This document shows, piece by piece, positions 1-10,382 of a stretch of 64,000 nt of DNA; the first letter of the stretch is position 1, and every line of letters starts with the position of its first letter. The notes beneath the pieces were generated by a model. The model saw only the letters and a list, made by a program, of their open reading frames with translations. It was not told the origin of the DNA and ran no database searches. Location of the stretch: contig JALGPY010000001.1 in the NCBI GenBank assembly GCA_023055425.1, forward strand, positions 140,703,368-140,767,367, written 5' to 3'. The translations under genes and the position numbers were made by a program. This DNA is from Linanthus parryae. Lineage: Eukaryota; Streptophyta; Magnoliopsida; Ericales; Polemoniaceae.

Positions 1-6
1 GCCGAA

Positions 7-24
7 GTCCCGACAACGGCGCCA
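7..24 (-). other. Primer-binding site of a gypsy element
   Basis: On the minus strand this reads TGGCGCCGTTGTCGGGAC, the form usual just inside the 5' LTR of plant Athila/Tat-type gypsy elements, where TGG pairs with the CCA end of the primer tRNA. It lies a few bases from the end of the adjoining LTR. The element's internal region would continue to the left, outside the window. Confidence 0.65.
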
Positions 25-30
25 AAAACT

Positions 31-1135
31 TGACACGATCCAACCGCAAGTGTACGCCTGTCGCGTGTAGTAATATCCGGTAATCCGGGTTGTCGAACCC
101 AAGGTACTTCTATGTAAGCTAGTTATTGATTCTTAAACTTGTGTGGGATAGAAATTGGATTTGTGTTACTATTCTACTGAAATGAAAAGGACAATATTCT
201 CAATTAACCAAGTTAATAGTTTCACGATTAACAAAGAACGACTTGTAAAGTTACTAATAAGAGGCAAATACCGGGAATTCTCTCGAGGATCACTAGGGAT
301 GATATGAACTGTGATTTGATTCAAGAAACATTTACATGTCCTATATTATTAATCAAGCAACATTCAACTCACCGAGTTACCAAGTGAGTGGTCTATGTCT
401 ATTATCAAATTAAACCGATTTACCAAGTCTAATTCAACTTTAGGCATGCATTACGTTCGTTATTCTACTTTATGATCCAAATCAACACTAACGAGTTACC
501 AAATAGTGATACAATTAAGTGAATGGTTCAATTTTCCGACTAGAACTCACGGAGTTACCACGTGAACAATAATTAAGATCAATCATACGTTGGCTACGTG
601 CAAGAGAGATAGAGATTTCACATAAACTATTCATAATAATAGAAGAACATGATAATTTAGTCTAAATGTGAATCATAATCTCAAAACGACAAGTTCATAC
701 CAAAACCCTAGATATCCAAACGAGAATTCCCGATAAAGAGGGTTTAGCTACTACAAGACATGATCGAAGTACAAATTTTCTTGATCATAAACGAAAAACT
801 AGAGAGGAGAAAGATTGTAGAAACCAAACGAAGAATCCAACACGCCCAAGCACTCTCCAAAAGCTCCAAGAAGTCGTTCCAAAGCTCCACAATAGTTAGA
901 ATACTCTTAGGGACATATTACTAGGTCTAAAATAGCCCCAAAGCCTGCAACTTTTAAAAAATTAAAAAAAAGCCCCAAAACATCCGACTTTCCCCTTCTC
1001 TTCGTACGAACAGTCGGGTTGCTCGTACGAACACTTGTGATTATGAGCTCCAAAATTCGTCTAAGTATAAGTGTTCGTATGAACATTTTTCTTTTTGCAC
1101 GAACAAGTCTGACAATCTTCTTCTTTGGTTCTAAT
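31..1135 (-). repeat. Partial LTR of an Athila/Tat-like gypsy element
   Basis: The minus strand ends in CA at position 31, next to the primer-binding site, so this is the 3' part of a 5' LTR. No coding frame of note is present. Around 1000-1110 there are several near-palindromic CGTACGAAC-type motifs. The LTR is broken at 1136 by the end of a copia LTR, so its far boundary is not visible. The lineage rests only on the primer-binding site. Confidence 0.55.
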
Positions 1136-2535
1136 TGTAGGGTTTTGATTCATGGATGCGCAACGGAAACACAAACAATCATAAAACCATGCAAAACCCT
1201 CCAAGGATCACAAGTCAAGAGACATAACGATGGTAAAGGAAGAAATCAATAACACACCTTAGGGTTCTCCTTTGATGACTTCAAACGCGAATTGTGTCAC
1301 GTCTCTACGGTTGATACACGCCTAGAGTTGATCCTAGAATCTCCCAAGTCCTTGGTGCTAGCCCCGAATAGGAAGAGGAAGAAGAATCAGGCAAAACGAG
1401 ACCCAAAAGGAGGGTCTCGGCCTCCTTTGTTGCCGACGGGATGGGCGGCGGCAAGAGGGGCGGTCGGCTCCTCTTGTTGCTTGCTCTCTCTCCTTTTTTT
1501 CTCTCCCACTCTTTTTTATGTTCAATAATGAGCATAAGTTGTGGGAAGGAAGGTCCTTTATATAGTCCAACAACTCCTTGCCAACTACCTAAAGGACTTA
1601 TTCTAGTCCTACTAGAATTCAATTTAGTCCCTTCCCTACTAAGTTTGCAAGGTTTTGCAAAGTGATCCTTCTAATTAATTAATCCAATTAATTAATTCCC
1701 AAATCTAGTTCAACTCTATATAGCGTGTGACCCCATAGGTTCTATCTAGTTGGTAGCAACTATTTGCTAATATGGAGCGGTCTCTAGCAAAACATCCATT
1801 CTAGCCAACTAATAGAATAGTCATCTTGACAACCTTTGTACAAGTAATTGTCTCATCCCTTTGTCTCTATATCCGGATTGGACACGAGACATACAAGTCA
1901 CACTCGTATATCCAATCCATAGTTTCTCGATCCATGGGAATAGCCTTATTCGTGCAAATAACATATCCCATATTGATTTATTTGAGTCTGGCCAGACATT
2001 CTATAAGCACTATCCCTCGAGTGGCCTAGGATATTTGCTCCCGTTATGTGGGAGGGACAAATTCTATCTACGTAGACGACGATATCTAAGCTTGCTTCTT
2101 ATTGTATCCAGTACACGTCTTTATAACTACCCAGTTACAGTGTAGCGTTTGACGCTACCAAGATCACAATAATCCACAACTAGAATATCTAGTGACTTCA
2201 AGTCTAAGGATGACAATACCTTTGCACCGCGAGAAGCGCTTGTGACTCAACATAACGTGTATGTAGCCTTCTCGGAGATGGGTTAATCCAGTGCAACATT
2301 CCATAATGCACACCTATGTGTTGGATCGTGATATCTCCATATCAATCCAACCCCATACTAGTCTATAGATGATTGTCCCATTAATCATTATAATCGACTA
2401 GGGATATTTAAGAATATAACACTTATATTATAAGGACTTCATTCATGTTAACATACCTCCATATAGATAACATAATGAATCGTAAATCCATAAATGTCAC
2501 AATTAATTGATTGCCTCTAGGGCACAATTCCAACA
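1136..2535 (-). repeat. 3' LTR of an Angela/Tork-like copia element
   Basis: The 1400-bp block starts TGTTGGAA and ends CCCTACA on the minus strand. It is a diverged relative of the LTRs at 52853-54281 and 59043-60468, alignable along its whole length. The bases just above 2535 read, on the minus strand, as a purine-rich tract (GCAAGTGGGAGAC) directly before TGTTGG, so this is the 3' LTR of a minus-strand element and not a solo LTR. Its target duplication cannot be checked because the 5' end of the element is gone. Confidence 0.85.
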
Positions 2536-3480
2536 GTCTCCCACTTGCACTAGAGTCAATCTCCTGCATCATATGCCTATTGATCTAGCGCGGCCCTCCA
2601 CGCTTCCGCTGCGTAGGGGCGAGACATCTGTTGGTACCTTGCATATATTCACATCTCCTCTATCAACAATTTGATTGAGATTGAATATTCTGAGTAAATG
2701 CATCTTATGTATTAATTTACTCAGTCCTCTATGTTAGAATCAGTGACTGAATCTTGCCTGGAACCTTTCCAGCTCACAGTCGCTCCCACTAGGGCAAAAC
2801 ACAAAACTCGACTTTATAATCTGAAATCTTCTTTGTTAGATTTGAAGTTCGCATCACTGTAACCCCTTACAGCAAACTCTTCGTATCCTCCATTTATCAA
2901 AAATTAATCCTTAGTGCTTCTCAAGTACTAAAGGATAGTCTTGATAATTTATCCAGTGACTCTCACCCGGATTTGACTGGTATCTTTGTGTCATACCATA
3001 TGACACATCTGGCCTAGTACATAACCTGGCGTATCTCATGAATCTTATTCATACGGTCCATTCCCAATCTAATTGGAAAGACAATTAGCCTTCCAAAGAC
3101 TAATTCCATGTGACATGGGTAAGAATCAATATTCTTTTCAATACCTCTGTCAATTTATGTACTATGACCTAAGCTATACAACCATCTTGATCTACCTCAA
3201 TAGATCTTCACAAGTTGCTTCGCTTAAGTCTACCATTAGAAAGTCAACTCCCTAGTCAATCTGCGTAAGACTGCCAAGTAGGGGCAACATTCCTAATGAT
3301 TAAGTATGTCTCCACATACATGGCCAGAAACATAAGTGTGCTCCCACTAACCTTATTGTAGACACAAGTCTCATCTTCAATTTTGATGAAACCAAACTCA
3401 TTTGATTACATCATCAATTTGAAGAGTCCAACTCCTAGAAGCTTGATCAAATCTATAAATAGATTGCTACAAGCAAGATG
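2536..3480 (-). pseudogene. Degenerate copia pol tail (reverse transcriptase end and RNase H)
   Basis: Translating the minus strand in shifting frames gives recognisable copia Pol pieces in order: a CTRPDVSYG motif, then RYQSNPGESHW about 60 bp later, the FQ..SGFVFC-like region, and IVDRGDVNICKVPTD near the 3' end, followed by the polypurine tract and LTR. Many stops and frameshifts interrupt it, and the middle of RNase H appears shortened by deletion. Everything upstream (gag, integrase, most of RT) is missing. The remnant stops close to the ATT microsatellite. This is clearly a dead element; the assignment rests on several motifs in the correct order. Confidence 0.75.
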
Positions 3481-3500
3481 TGAATGGATTTAAGCATCAC

Positions 3501-3501
3501 A

Positions 3502-3591
<90 letters not shown>
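3501..3591. repeat. ATT trinucleotide microsatellite, about 30 copies
   Basis: An uninterrupted run of ATT covers about 90 bp. It gives a meaningless poly-Tyr frame. It lies just beyond the point where the copia remnant can still be recognised. Sequence 3592-3846 is AT-rich and holds nothing I recognise. Confidence 0.97.
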
Positions 3592-3846
3592 TACTTCTGC
3601 TGTTTCTTCTCTTACTTTCCACTCCAATATTTACATGGTCATTTTCACCCGGTGATTTGGTAACCAAACGATGCAGTAATTTCGTAATATTTTCACGGTG
3701 TAGTAGAGTAAATTTCATAATTTTGTAATTTTTCTCTTACTTCATACATTGACTTTTCCAGACTATATCAAGCCCGTGATTTGATTAACAAAACAATATA
3801 AGAATTTAGTAATCTTTTCATGATTATTGTAGCGAGATTTAAATTA

Positions 3847-4058
3847 AGTGTTGTTCTCATGGGGACACTCCCGTGGTAATTCCCATGAGAATCCCATGTG
3901 ATACGATATGAAACACTCAATCATTACTATATGTTGATTATATGATTGAAAGTGATATGATTAATGTTTAATGGCAAAAAAATTGAGCTTAATTTGCATA
4001 TTTCATATTGTGTCACATAAGGTTAGTTACCACGGGAGCGTCCGATGAGAACACCACT
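3847..4058. mobile_element. MITE with roughly 32-bp terminal inverted repeats
   Basis: The left end AGTGTTGTTCTCATGGGGAC and the reverse complement of the right end AGTGGTGTTCTCATCGGACG match at most positions, and both continue into CTCCCGTGGTAA. The 212-bp element is AT-rich and has no coding capacity. No convincing target duplication is visible, so the superfamily (hAT or Mutator-like) is undecided. It lies about 80 bp upstream of the first promoter block of the hAT-derived gene. Confidence 0.75.
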
Positions 4059-4139
4059 CTTATTGTTAAAAATAAATGTAGTTTTTCCCTCTAAAAAAAG
4101 AATTCTGGGCAATCCTCGTTTTTAGTCGAACGTCATTTT

Positions 4140-4300
4140 CGCCATCTATCTATCCCTAGCTCGCAATCTTTGGGCCTTAAAGAGCCCAGGCCTGACCCAG
4201 CATAAACAGTAACGGTCAAATTCGTCTTCCGCCTATAAAATCGCCCCTCTGCTTGCCCTCACCCACAATTACTGCGTCTCTCTCTCTGATCGTCCCTTGA
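4140..4300 (+). promoter_or_regulatory. Promoter of hAT-derived paralogue A
   Basis: The block contains TGGGCC within a GGGCCT..AGGCCC dyad (site II/TCP-type motif), then CAGTAACGGTCAAATTCGTC with an AACGG MYB-type core, then TATAAAA at 4234-4240. The same order and spacing recur before paralogues B (26766-26850) and C (56744-56824), while surrounding sequence differs more. A CT-rich leader follows. Function is inferred from conservation and motif order. Confidence 0.65.
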
Positions 4301-4383
4301 CTCTGCTTTTATAACTCCGAAATATTTGACCTTTTGGGTCTTCCTGAATTTCGATTTCTGCTGCTGATTGGCTTCTTATAAAG

Positions 4384-4455
4384 GTATTTCATCTCTTTCA
4401 AAAGCCGCTAGGGTTGGGTTTTTTCATGATCCGATTGCGGGATTATCTTTTGCAG
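4384..4455 (+). other. 5'-UTR intron of paralogue A
   Basis: An AAG|GTATTTCATC donor and a TCTTTTGCAG|CTCTGG acceptor bound a 72-bp T-rich intron. Both sites are conserved in paralogues B (27096-27177) and C (57020-57101), which have different intron interiors. This supports a real spliced leader rather than chance GT..AG. Confidence 0.6.
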
Positions 4456-4608
4456 CTCTGGCGGTGAAGGCCGAAATCCAAGTGCTCGTTCAGAAACCTC
4501 CAACATTTCCGGAATTGCTGTTTATCGGGTTCTATAGTCCCTTGATCTTTCACGTCAATTGTGTTTTTATATATTATATATTGTTCATTGTTTAGAATCT
4601 GATTCAAT

Positions 4609-6708
4609 ATGTCGACTAGAAAACACCCACCTGGATGCCAAAAAAGAAAAGGAGCAAGAGAAGTTGACAAGTTAATTAAATCCCAAATAGGGGCTTTGCA
4701 TAAATTTGTTGTGAAAAATAGAAGCCATAGTGATATTCAGGTTGAAAACCCTAATGTTGAACAAGCTAGAGACCTTTCAAATGCCCAACATGAAAACCCT
4801 AGGGAGGAGGAACAAAAGGAACATCCTGGAGACTTGTTAGCACAAAGTGGACCTATTGTAGTTACTAATAATGCAGAAAATAGAGATATTGATCTTAGTA
4901 TTCCTGAAATTATAGACAGTGAAGAAGAGTACTGGAAACAATTGCTTAAAAGGCTAGTCGCGGTCGTGCATTTAATAGCTAAAGATGGTTTGGCTTTATC
5001 TGAAATAGACGAGTGGTCAACAGACGAGGACTGTGACCCCTATACCATCAGAAGGTTTGAAACCCTAATTGAAATGATTGCAGAATTTGATCCTGTTATG
5101 CAAGAACACTTTAGGCGTGTTCAAAACGGTGAGCTACTTGATCGTTATCTGGGGCATGAGTTGGAGAAATCAACAGTGCATATGCTAGCACGTGAAATTA
5201 GAACAAGAATAGTTGCAAATGTTAAGGAAGCTAAATACTTTTCGGTAGTACTTGATTGTAATTCAGATGCGAGTTATGAAAGACAAGTGTCGCTTACTTT
5301 GAGATGTGTGGATGTGTCTGTAACCGCGGTTAAAATAGAAGAGTTCTTTTTAGACTTTTTGGATCTAGATGATACGCCGGATAGATGCATTTTCGATGAA
5401 CTTGTAAGGCTCTTAGAACGTCTTGGACTTGATATGAATGATATGAGAGGGCAAGGATATGCTGGTGGCTTAAGCTTGAGAGGAGATAAGGAAGGTCTAC
5501 AAAGAAGATTATTAGATAGAAATCCGAGAGCTTTCTACACTCCTTGTGCTTATCATAGTCTTAGTTTAGTACTCTCTGATGTGGTTAAATATTGTCCTAG
5601 ATCACATCTATTTGGAGCCATGCAAACCATATATTCTATATTTTCTAGTTCTGAACATAGATGGGAAGTTTTAACTGATCGGGTGACATGGCCAACAGTT
5701 CAGCCATTGCCGGAAACACGTTGGGAACGTTGCATTGAATGTGTTGAAGCAATCAAAAGCCATCCCGTAGAAGTAAGAGATGCTTTACTTGAATTGGCTG
5801 AAACTGAAAAAGATGATCTAATTCGGAGTCAGGCAAGATCACTAGCTACTTATTCGATGGATAACTTTGAATTTTTACTTGCCATGAATATTTGGTATGA
5901 AATTCTATTCACTGTAAGTTCTGTTTGCAAAAGTTTGCAATCTGAAGATTTGCTTAGTGATTCTACTGCAACTCAATTGCAAAGTGTCGTGTCTTTACTT
6001 GAAAAGTTTAGAGTTAATGGATTTCCATCTATTGTGGACTCCACTAAAGAATTGGCTCTGGAAATGGACGTCGAACCAGTTTTTCAGGAAAAACAAGTCA
6101 TCCGTAGGAAAAAGGATTTCGATGAGATCAAGAACAAGGATGTAGCATTATCATGTGAAGAATCTTTTCGAGTTGAGGTGTTCTTATATTTAGTAGATCA
6201 AACTATTTCTTCTCTTAAGACTCGATTGGAACAACTTACGAATTTTGATAAAACTTTTGGCTTCTTATTAAACATTGGATCCTTGAAATCTATAGATGAT
6301 AAAATGCTGAAAGAACACTGTGCTAATCTTGAAAATTCTTTAAATCACGAGTCAATATCTGACATTGATGCTTCAGCTTTGTATTCTGAATTGCAGGTGC
6401 TGAGAAAAGTTTTACCTGCCGAAGTAGATAAGCCAACCGATGTGCTCAATTATTTGAAAGCAGTAGATTCTTATCAAAATGCATGCATTTGCTATAGAAT
6501 ATTGTTCACTGCGCCTCTAGTTGTTGCTTCATGTGATGGGAAATTCTCAAAAATAGAAATTATAAAAACATATCTACGATCAGATTTGTCAAAAGAATGC
6601 TCAAGTGATTGGGCTGTCTTATCTATAGAAGAAGATATGCTAGAAAAAATCAAACCTGAAGATTTAGTCAGTAGTTTTGCACCTACAAAGTGCAAGGGAA
6701 GTACATGA
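4609..6708 (+). CDS. hAT-transposase-derived protein (DUF4371/zf-MYM1-like), intact paralogue A
   Basis: This 699-residue frame opens MSTRKHPPGCQKRKG, the usual start of plant TTF-zinc-finger hAT proteins. Those proteins then have a TTF finger, but here the sequence passes from an acidic linker (about residues 60-105) straight to the DUF4371/RNase H-fold region beginning EYWKQLLKRL. The first acidic site is kept (LDCNSD, Asp216). The usual GYD motif reads GYAGG (Ala285). CxxH is present (C313-H316), as are the TRWE box and a C-terminal hAT dimerisation region (about 590-690). In that region the SAERSFS box is SCDGKFS (Asp643). Loss of the finger and of the second acid makes active transposition unlikely. 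The frame is undamaged while B and C are broken, which fits either a domesticated nuclear protein or a recently inactivated one. Start: first ATG after the 5'-UTR intron, conserved in all three copies. Confidence 0.85.
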   Translation: MSTRKHPPGCQKRKGAREVDKLIKSQIGALHKFVVKNRSHSDIQVENPNVEQARDLSNAQHENPREEEQKEHPGDLLAQSGPIVVTNNAENRDIDLSIPEIIDSEEEYWKQLLKRLVAVVHLIAKDGLALSEIDEWSTDEDCDPYTIRRFETLIEMIAEFDPVMQEHFRRVQNGELLDRYLGHELEKSTVHMLAREIRTRIVANVKEAKYFSVVLDCNSDASYERQVSLTLRCVDVSVTAVKIEEFFLDFLDLDDTPDRCIFDELVRLLERLGLDMNDMRGQGYAGGLSLRGDKEGLQRRLLDRNPRAFYTPCAYHSLSLVLSDVVKYCPRSHLFGAMQTIYSIFSSSEHRWEVLTDRVTWPTVQPLPETRWERCIECVEAIKSHPVEVRDALLELAETEKDDLIRSQARSLATYSMDNFEFLLAMNIWYEILFTVSSVCKSLQSEDLLSDSTATQLQSVVSLLEKFRVNGFPSIVDSTKELALEMDVEPVFQEKQVIRRKKDFDEIKNKDVALSCEESFRVEVFLYLVDQTISSLKTRLEQLTNFDKTFGFLLNIGSLKSIDDKMLKEHCANLENSLNHESISDIDASALYSELQVLRKVLPAEVDKPTDVLNYLKAVDSYQNACICYRILFTAPLVVASCDGKFSKIEIIKTYLRSDLSKECSSDWAVLSIEEDMLEKIKPEDLVSSFAPTKCKGST

Positions 6709-7103
6709 TTTATGAAGTACCATATACTGGACATTTTTTGTCTTTTCCTTTTCCTCTTGCTCTTCCTTTTCCTTTTTTGTCTTTTTGATCTGTGCAGGAC
6801 AACATCAATTTTAATCTCCAAAGGGACCTGTGGATGCGGATACGAGCATCACCAAACAAACTACGTATATTTGTATGATTTTGATTCCACAGCCTCCCAG
6901 AATTCGTAGGTAGCAGATCGTCTTGGATCACTGACAAAGTTTCTACTGGATCTGTTACTTTAGTACTTAAATATTTATCTAGAATGTTCGTGATTGGTAA
7001 GTTTTTTCTTTTACTCCACCAACCTTTTGCAGATTATCATAAAACTTGACAATACTATGCAATATTCATTAGAGAGTTGATACCTCTTAGTGATTCTGCC
7101 CTG

Positions 7104-7104
<1 letters not shown>

Positions 7105-7137
<33 letters not shown>
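7105..7137 (+). repeat. Poly-T tract
   Basis: About 33 consecutive T residues lie inside the downstream repeat region of paralogue A. This segment (7084-7358) is absent from the matching place after paralogue B. Confidence 0.95.
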
Positions 7138-7143
<6 letters not shown>

Positions 7144-8036
7144 GCCATATTTAGCCTTTTGATTCGATATCCTTATCTGTCTAATGTCGCTGGGTAGGAA
7201 GATACACATGGGCCATGAAGGCTTCTACCAGGAGAAGAAAATACCTACCATCGAATGTGTAGGGATTCGTGCAGCTCTAACTACCAAGATGCTGCTTTCA
7301 AGTTTGTTCTATGGATGAGTGTTTCACTATTGGAGGATTTCAAAGACTAAAAGAATACACGGGGTCTGTTTCTCAGTACTTGTCCTGCACCGCTCTCTTG
7401 AATTGTCTGGTAAGTAGCCATAGCCATATAATATATGTGAAGCATCTTTTGTTTTTTCGGAATAGAAAATAAGCCCAGTTTCTGCTGCTTTTGTTTCTGT
7501 TTTCAGTAATTCTTATTGATAATTCTCGATAGAAAAGCTTGTGGAGTGGTCAAATATAATAGGTGAAATATATTCACAGTTGCAAAATTTTACTGAACTC
7601 CTTTCTGATTTGATTTATAGGGGGAAAGTTAATCAGATACTAAGATTGCCTCATTTTTTAAATATAGAGATGGTCTTAATGAATGAGTCCTGGAATAATG
7701 AAAGAGGGGTCGCAAGAGAAACTAGACATATGAATTTGTAAATCCGGTTGAGATTCACAAGACATGAATCTTGATGATGAACAAAATTAACAATGCCAGT
7801 ACCAGCTAGAGGAATCAAGTCCCACTACCGATGGAACATGTTTCTCGAATGCTGAGCTTTTAAGGTTTAGTTGATGCTCCTATAAACCTGGAGCTCATTG
7901 TTTTGCCTTTGTGCAAGTTTCCTGGCTTGTTTGTGATGATGGACACTCTTGTATTCGTTTGGTTTTCTTGAAGAGTTTTGAGTTTCTGGAAAGTGCAGAA
8001 ACTTGTATCATTTTCATACAAATTTTCTACCTGACA

Positions 8037-8275
8037 GTAATCAAACCTGAAGAATTAGACAGTAGTTTTGCACCGAAGCACATGATTTATGAAGTACCAT
8101 ACGAGACATTTTATTTTCTTCTTTTGTGTCCTTTTGATCTGTGCAGGACATATATTTTAATCTCCAATGCGATCTGTGGATGCGTATACGAGCATCGCGA
8201 ACAAAGTTTCGGACACAAGAGCATCGTGACCATCATTGATAAAGTTTCTGTCGGATCTTCACTGTAACTTGGGTC
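8037..8275 (+). repeat. Second copy of the end of the hAT-derived gene
   Basis: The sequence repeats, with divergence, the gene's last codons (AATCAAACCTGAAGA.TTAG..AGTAGTTTTGCACC), the stop context CATGATTTATGAAGTACCAT, the pyrimidine tract ending CTGTGCAG, and the following leader-like sequence seen at 6650-6900. It is a partial tandem duplication of the 3' end of the gene. After paralogue B the matching copy (around 30380-30560) has lost the coding part but keeps the pyrimidine tract. Confidence 0.75.
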
Positions 8276-8693
8276 TCTCCTAAATTTCCATGGAAAGCTG
8301 TTGGAAAACCTACCTTTCGCAACAGTCCGAAGGGAGTCGTTGGTCATCTTCTGGACCTCCAGGAATGTAAATGGTAATCTTTCAAGCTTCCAAACCATTC
8401 TCTTTTCTCCTCACAACTTGCTGACCATATCATAAGTAATGGAAAACTGTCATTAGCTTTTTATCATTGTTCTTTGGCGTCAAACACTTTTTTTTTTAAT
8501 GGTAGACATTGTCAAAGCTGATAGCAGACCTCAACAAAAGTATATTAATTGATTCTTGAGGACTTACAAGACCCTCAAGAAATCTGATTCTGATAGAAAG
8601 GCAGGTACCGGTCTAGTTAGGTAGTTTTGTGAAGGAAAACAAACAGCTATCAGACAGAGTATATATCTATATGAAATGATTGAAGAAAATCAT

Positions 8694-8725
8694 TAACCAA
8701 ACATCATAAACTAGATGTTTGGTTA
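8694..8725. other. Conserved perfect hairpin
   Basis: TAACCAAACATC and GATGTTTGGTTA form 12-bp perfect arms around an 8-base loop. An identical hairpin is present at 30955-30986 downstream of paralogue B. Its role is unknown; a short MITE footprint or an RNA structure are both possible. Confidence 0.7.
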
Positions 8726-10382
8726 TGGAAGGAGCAATAATAAGTCCTCTCAAACCACCACTGGAAATGTTCCTGAATGTAAGTTGGTAACTATTGGATC
8801 ATACTATAGAATTAATATATGGATCAAGATCCCTCGAACTTGGGAGGATGAAGTTCCAAAGATGACCATGCTATTGCAGTGAGCTAGACCTAGACATACG
8901 GGTGTATATTTGATGTAATATCTAAGACCAGCTGGCAGTAAAAAGGGTTCCTTAATTCTTACATACAAGAAATTGTAAGGTTGCTGTTCAAGGAATAACA
9001 CACATTGATATGAATCATGTTCACAATTTTGATTCAGTTTTCTCTAAATTATTTTGATAATATGCCTTTACAATGTGTAGTGATTAGTGCAGCTTTTAAC
9101 TACCCAGATGCTGCAATCAAGTTTATTCAATAGATGAGTGTTTCAGTATTGGAGCATCTCAAAGACTAAAACAATACACGACTCTCTGTATATCAATGCT
9201 GTCACTGTTTCTCAGTACTGGTCCTACGCCTCTGTGGAATTGTCTGGTAAGTAGTTGTAAATTTGTAACGCATCTCATGTTTTCCTAAATTGTTTGTCTA
9301 AAGCAGTATCTGATAGAAAACTCTTGAGCCCATTATCTGCTACTCTTGTATCTGTTTTTTCTAGGAATTCGTAATTGATAGGTTATATAATAGAAAAGCA
9401 TCTGGAGTGGTCAAAGGTGAAATATTCACAGTTGCATAATTTTACCGAACTCCTTTCTGATCTGAATTTTAGGGGGAAGTTAATCAGATATAAAGATTGC
9501 TTCTTTTTAAATAGGGAGATGTGGCCTTGATGAATCAGTCCTAGAACAAACTTAACAGAGAAAGGGAAGATGTTTCATGGATGCTGAGTCTTTTTGGTGG
9601 AAGGATTGATGCCGAGTTGATGCTCATATGGGGAGATTATGAACCATTCCTGAGCATAATTATACCCTCAAGGATTGATGCCGAGATGATGAACAATTCC
9701 TAGAACAAAAATCTGTGTACAAATCACTTTGTGGTTGTGGTATGGATTGGTACGTGGGGAGTTAGTTGTGTTGCAATGTGGAGGTCGGTTGGGTTTTGGG
9801 GTTGAGGAAATTGGGTTTTGGACTTGGCCAAGTTAGGCTCTGGGTTCTTGATTCGAACACCAACATTGCATTAGTTTCTTGTCCTTCGTTAATGGAGGTG
9901 GTGATTGGTTTGGGACGGAGGAGATGGTGCCGGTGGAGGCCATGAGCTCGATGGTGTTAATCGCCAATATTAATGGTGGTTTTGGTGGCCTTAATTTGGG
10001 AAAGATAGAGCTGTTAGAGTATGTGACTTGTGTCGCGTTTCGGAGTTAGCGTTTCAATTCTAGGTTGTGGATCTGGTGGAGGTAGGGAGAAGGGAATTGT
10101 GGTGGTGTGGGAGCAACGGTGTGGTTGTGGCGTTGAATTCCTAGAGGTTATGTTCTTCCTCATCTTCTGTTCTTATCTTTTAATCGTTTTTTTACTTTCT
10201 AATTTGATATTAATATATTTTTTTTAATAATGACTTTGGTCTCAATCAAAGTTAACGAAGCGTTTTTAATAAAAGAAAGTTGAAGAAGTGATGTAGGTAA
10301 AAAAAAGGGTAGAATGCAAATTTTTATAAAATTCTGGGAGGAAAAGCATAATAAAAATTAGTTGTGGACATTTGAGAAAAAA

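Noticed and set aside
3480..3728. Poly-tyrosine open frame
   Set aside because: Artefact of the ATT microsatellite.
8694..8725. Intrinsic terminator
   Set aside because: Bacterial-type terminators do not apply in plant nuclear DNA, and no T-run follows the hairpin.
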